Origin: an uncultured Holophagaceae bacterium
GTDB taxonomy: Bacteria; Acidobacteriota; Holophagae; Holophagales; Holophagaceae
Length of the DNA stretch: 35,500 nt
Reading direction: 5' to 3'
Assembly: GCA_903868115.1 (NCBI GenBank)
Contig: CAIPUA010000265.1
Span: 1 to 35,500, forward strand
Position numbers and translations under genes: made by a program. Position 1 is the stretch's first letter; each line of letters starts with the position of its first letter. The notes beneath the pieces were generated by a model. That model had not been told where the DNA came from. It was given only the letters and a program-made list of their open reading frames with translations, and made no database searches. Positions 32,961-35,500 of the stretch are shown here, one piece after another.

Positions 32961-34263
32961 CCGAGACTTGAAAACGGCCCTACTCCAGGCACGGGACATT
33001 CGCCAGCTCGAGCTCCAACGCGCATTGGATCGAGCCAGCGCGCAGGGAGCGGCGGCGGTGATCACGATAAGCACCAACGTTCCCGGGCAGGAGAAGCATC
33101 AACCGGGTCTCACCCGCCTGCTTCACGGGGCGGAGCAATCTCTGCCTGAGGCCATCGGCCTGGAACGGCTGTTCACCGGCAGGGATCTCCTGGGCCCTTG
33201 GCACGTCGCCGCCTCGCGCGCATCGCCCCTCGACGCCAAGCGAGCCGCCGTGGCCATCGAGACGGATTTCCCCGCTGGCCGCCTTCTGGATTTGGACGTC
33301 TATCGGCTGGATGGTGCTCAGATCGACCGCGCCGCACTCGGGCTCCCGCCTCGCGTGTGTTTGATCTGCCTCGAACCCGCCCGGGAGTGCATTCTGCTCC
33401 AGCGTCACGCTGTAGCGGAACTCCGCGCCCGGGTGAATGCGCTCCTCCAGCCATTTGTGCCATCCCCGGCGCGTTGCCTTCCGCACCTTCTCGCCACCAA
33501 CCTGGTGCGCGGCGCCCACCTCGAACTGGATCTGACCCCCAAGCCTGGGCTGGTGGACCGTCACGACAGTGGCTCGCATACCGACCTCACCCATGAGGGT
33601 ATGCGCGCTTCCGCAGATCTTCTTCCCCGCTACTTCGATGGCATTCTTAGATGTTTCAGGGAGCAAAGCCCGCTGGAGGATTTCGTCCAGGCCGGCATCG
33701 ATGCTGAGAGTCGCATGATTCGCACGATCCACTCCAATGCCCACAGGGGTTTCATCTTTCTGTCAGGCCTCGTGCTCATGGCCGCCTGCGAAGTCGATGG
33801 CCGGATTCCCCTCCTCCGCCCCGCGATCTCAGACCTCGCCACCCGCTTTTTCGCGCGCCATGCACCCTCTGATTCGCATGGCGCAGGCATCCGGAACCGC
33901 CATGCCCTGGGCGGCATCCGGGCTGAAGCCCAACAAGGTCTTCCTGCCGTTTTCGAACATGGCTGGCCGAGGTACCGGGAAGCCCTGGAAGCGGGCTGGG
34001 GTACCGAGCACGCCAGCTTCTACCTCATGGCGATTCTGATGCAGCGAGTGGAGGACACCACCGCCGTTCGCCGCTGTGGGCTTGCGGGCCTGGCCCACCT
34101 GCGCACCGATGGCGCACGCCTCCAGAGGCTCCTGGAACAGGGGCAGGCCCCGGAGCCCACCCTGGCCGCCCTCAACGCGGAGTACCGCCAGATGGGCCTG
34201 ACCATGGGCGGCGTCGCCGACTGCATGGCCCTGACCTTTGCCTTGCAGGGAGCGGCCTCGTAA
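32920..34263 (+). CDS. citXG: CitX-CitG fusion: prosthetic-group transferase plus triphosphoribosyl-dephospho-CoA synthase
   Basis: One 447-residue chain carries both prosthetic-group enzymes. The CitX part (to about residue 178) transfers the nucleotide to CitD Ser14. It has GRLLDLDVYR (120-129) and a Cys-rich RVCLICLEPARECILLQRH end. The CitG part makes 2'-(5''-triphosphoribosyl)-3'-dephospho-CoA from dephospho-CoA and ATP. It has DLTPKPGLVDRHDSGSHTDL, SNAHRGFIFLSG and GGIRAEAQQGLP. Start is uncertain: ATG 32920, ATG 32935 or GTG 32953 are all in frame and overlap citF by 41, 26 or 8 bases; none has a good ribosome-binding site. Fusion of citX and citG is known in Haemophilus and relatives. 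Last gene of the operon. Confidence 0.92.
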   Translation: MVPSSMWFAASVNDRDLKTALLQARDIRQLELQRALDRASAQGAAAVITISTNVPGQEKHQPGLTRLLHGAEQSLPEAIGLERLFTGRDLLGPWHVAASRASPLDAKRAAVAIETDFPAGRLLDLDVYRLDGAQIDRAALGLPPRVCLICLEPARECILLQRHAVAELRARVNALLQPFVPSPARCLPHLLATNLVRGAHLELDLTPKPGLVDRHDSGSHTDLTHEGMRASADLLPRYFDGILRCFREQSPLEDFVQAGIDAESRMIRTIHSNAHRGFIFLSGLVLMAACEVDGRIPLLRPAISDLATRFFARHAPSDSHGAGIRNRHALGGIRAEAQQGLPAVFEHGWPRYREALEAGWGTEHASFYLMAILMQRVEDTTAVRRCGLAGLAHLRTDGARLQRLLEQGQAPEPTLAALNAEYRQMGLTMGGVADCMALTFALQGAAS

Positions 34264-34367
34264 GCCTCATGCCAAGTTGCGTTAAGTAAACATAAGTCGG
34301 GAGGGCGTGGACGAATGCGGCTAACGCCTTTGGAAATGAAGGGGGGCAAAAATCCCCATGGACGGAT

Positions 34368-34383
34368 GTTAACCATGGTTTAC
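34368..34383. promoter_or_regulatory. Palindrome upstream of the toxin gene, candidate operator
   Basis: GTTAACCATGGTTTAC contains the perfect ten-base palindrome AACCATGGTT, with near-symmetric flanks. It lies nine bases before the toxin start codon, where toxin-antitoxin repressors commonly bind. The assignment is inference. Confidence 0.35.
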
Positions 34384-34392
34384 ACTTTAGGC

Positions 34393-34683
34393 ATGAGGAC
34401 GATTCTTACCACAGAGGTCTTTGACGCTTGGTTCGCCGACTTGAAAGACGCGCAGGCGAGGGCTCGACTCAATGCCCGGATTCGGCGAGCCGAAGAGGGC
34501 AACCTGGGGGATTGCGGTTCCGTGGGTGAAGGGGTTTCCGAAATGCGGATTCATTACGGTCCAGGCTACCGGGTCTACTTCATCCAGCAGGGGTTGGAGA
34601 TCGTCATCCTCCTCGCTGGAGGGGACAAATCCACGCAGAGCAAAGACATCAAGGCAGCGTTGGAACTGGCAAAACAGGTCTAG
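34393..34683 (+). CDS. HI1419/HigB-like toxin (Gp49 family, RelE/ParE superfamily)
   Basis: A 96-residue protein with TTEVFDAWFADLKDAQARARLNARIRRAEEGNLGD, split here for length as TTEVFDAWFADL and ARLNARIRRAEEGN. It continues VGEGVSEMRIHYGPGYRVYF and ends VILLAGGDKSTQSKDIKAAL. This is the addiction-module killer (Gp49-like, PF05973) pattern, a compact RelE-fold toxin presumed to be an mRNA interferase. Start chosen at ATG 34393, with AGG just upstream and the palindrome ahead; an in-frame ATG also lies at 34375. The antitoxin gene follows nine bases later, the toxin-first order of the HI1419-HI1420 type. Confidence 0.88.
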   Translation: MRTILTTEVFDAWFADLKDAQARARLNARIRRAEEGNLGDCGSVGEGVSEMRIHYGPGYRVYFIQQGLEIVILLAGGDKSTQSKDIKAALELAKQV

Positions 34684-34692
34684 GAGAACAAG

Positions 34693-34983
34693 ATGGGTAT
34701 CAAGCTGAACAAATGGGACGTCGTAGAGCACATCAAGAGCGAGGAGGATATGAACCTCTATCTTGAAGCCTGCTTTGAGGAAGATCCTGGAGATGGAAGC
34801 CTGATCCGTGCGGCGCTGGGCGACATCGCCCGTGCGCAGGGTATGGCACAGCTCGCACGAGATACGGGGCTGAGCCGTGAAGGGCTCTACAAGGCACTTT
34901 CCCCCGAAGGGAATCCAGAGTTCTCGACCGTTGTGAAGGTTATCCATGCTCTGGGTTTGAAGTTACGCGCTGTTCACGCCTGA
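34693..34983 (+). CDS. HI1420-type antitoxin (HigA-like, helix-turn-helix)
   Basis: A 96-residue protein starting KLNKWDVVEHIKSEEDM, with a central helix-turn-helix (GMAQLARDTGLSREGLYKALSPEGNPEF, split as MAQLARDTGLSREGLYKAL and EGNPEFSTVVKVIHALGL). This is the addiction-module antidote signature of HI1420-like proteins. It neutralises the toxin encoded just upstream and probably represses the operon by binding the upstream palindrome. GGAG lies eight bases before the ATG. A perfect inverted repeat follows five bases after the stop. Confidence 0.9.
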   Translation: MGIKLNKWDVVEHIKSEEDMNLYLEACFEEDPGDGSLIRAALGDIARAQGMAQLARDTGLSREGLYKALSPEGNPEFSTVVKVIHALGLKLRAVHA

Positions 34984-34987
34984 AGCC

Positions 34988-35016
34988 CAATTGTGCAGAC
35001 ACCGTCTGCACAATTG
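34988..35016. terminator. Perfect 13-bp inverted repeat after the antitoxin gene
   Basis: CAATTGTGCAGAC and GTCTGCACAATTG pair perfectly around a three-base loop. It starts five bases after the antitoxin stop. It lacks a T-tract, so it is a terminator of unusual type or a mobile-element end. Confidence 0.5.
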
Positions 35017-35089
35017 GAAACCGCATCCGGGAAGGCCCGCTCCGCCAGCTCCGGGAGGTTTGGGGCCTTTATGGCGTCGTTGCTCGGGT

Positions 35090-35254
35090 GTATACCGCGT
35101 GCGCAACGCCATCCTGGACCGGAACGTGACCCTCCGGGAAGGCACCACCATCGGCTACGACCGTGAGAAGGACCAGAGCCGGGGACTCAAGACCGTGTCT
35201 ATTCCAGGCAGGGATGACTACGTGGTGGCCGTGGGCCGGGGGACCGTCCTTTAG
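35090..35254 (+). pseudogene. glgC: 3' remnant of glgC (glucose-1-phosphate adenylyltransferase)
   Basis: In this frame the translation reads VYRVRNAILDRNVTLREGTTIGYD and ends at TAG 35252-35254 after DDYVVAVGRGTVL. The sequence matches the C-terminus of GlgC: R-x-AI-[IL]-D-x-x-x-x-[IL]-x-x-G-T-x-IG-x-D, then a strand near the end. The N-terminal ~370 residues are missing. The open frame continues upstream with unrelated residues, so this is a truncated relic, not a functional gene. Confidence 0.72.
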
Positions 35255-35282
35255 GGCCTGTTTTCAGGACAGACCCCAGCTC

Positions 35283-35301
35283 ACCCTGACCTTTTCAGGG
35301 T
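35283..35301. terminator. Seven-bp hairpin at the end of the right-edge gene
   Basis: ACCCTGA pairs with TCAGGGT around a five-base loop, overlapping the stop codon of the minus-strand gene by one base. It may terminate that gene or the glgC remnant side. There is no strong T-tract. Confidence 0.35.
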
Positions 35302-35500
35302 CAGTCTCGGTAGATATATCCCCCGAGCAGCGCCGCCAAGGGTGCTTCCGCCAGGGTCCAGAGCAGGGCTAGGGCGATGGCGTTCCAGGGTGACATCCCC
35401 ATGAAGCCCGAACCCAGATTGGGGAACGCGTAGGCCAGGACCCAGACCACCAATCCGGCCCGGATGGCGGTATTGGGTCCTGGCCCGAAGTGGCTGCGGA
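35301..35500 (-). CDS. Membrane protein, 3' part only
   Basis: The last 65 codons of a minus-strand gene whose start lies beyond the right edge. The reading GLVVWVLAYAFPNLGSGF, then WNAIALALLWTLAEAPLAAL and LGGYIYRD, ending TGA, gives two hydrophobic segments with an Ala/Leu/Trp-rich composition. It resembles the C-terminal end of small conserved membrane proteins, but I cannot name the family from this fragment. Confidence 0.6.
   Translation of the reverse strand, partial: RSHFGPGPNTAIRAGLVVWVLAYAFPNLGSGFMGMSPWNAIALALLWTLAEAPLAALLGGYIYRD

Overview
The window is a GC-rich bacterial chromosome segment (roughly 60-65 % G+C by eye) from a diderm. It encodes KdsB (a lipopolysaccharide precursor enzyme), an Mla/MCE lipid-transport operon and secreted outer-membrane-type proteins. 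The class III fructose-bisphosphatase, DmsA/DmsBC-type molybdoenzyme, complete citrate lyase operon and MCE protein with a barrel-like tail fit an anaerobic Acidobacteriota of the Holophaga/Geothrix type. That placement is inference from gene content, not a search result.

Layout. 1-1689: 5' part of a UPF0178 gene (minus), then an exported protein made of three internal repeats. 1696-5240 (minus): a molybdopterin oxidoreductase and a fused ferredoxin/membrane-anchor subunit whose gene carries an in-frame palindromic repeat. 5409-7474: a divergent pair of small membrane proteins (one DUF3592-like) and an outer-membrane-type protein. 7600-9624: class III fructose-1,6-bisphosphatase, followed by a truncated VOC/glyoxalase remnant and a strong hairpin. 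10158-11600 (minus): secreted protein of unknown function. 11936-12210 (minus): tRNA-Gly(GCC) and tRNA-Cys(GCA) with a recognisable promoter and two hairpins.

12384-22979 (plus) is a co-directional run: PAS-containing sensor kinase, Hfq-like RNA chaperone, pdxA, glmU, mlaE, mlaF (apparently frameshifted), mlaD-like MCE protein, DUF116, UbiA-family prenyltransferase and pgeF. 22981-27757 (minus) holds a kinase/response-regulator pair with a 4-base overlap, rsmD and fabH. 27911-28693 (plus) is kdsB.

28752-34263 (plus) is a tight citrate lyase operon: citC, citD, a PCC/DUF296-domain gene, citE, citF and a citX-citG fusion. It supplies the three lyase subunits plus the enzymes that make and attach the prosthetic group and acetylate it. 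The PCC gene between citD and citE is the main functional novelty. The window ends with an HI1419/HI1420-type toxin-antitoxin pair, a perfect inverted repeat, a 3' remnant of glgC, and the 3' part of a membrane-protein gene (minus).

No CRISPR array, transposase, integrase, rRNA or prophage module was seen. The points most worth following are the PCC gene in the citrate lyase operon, the repeat inserted in frame in the ferredoxin subunit, the MCE protein with a barrel-like C-terminus, and the mlaF frameshift.
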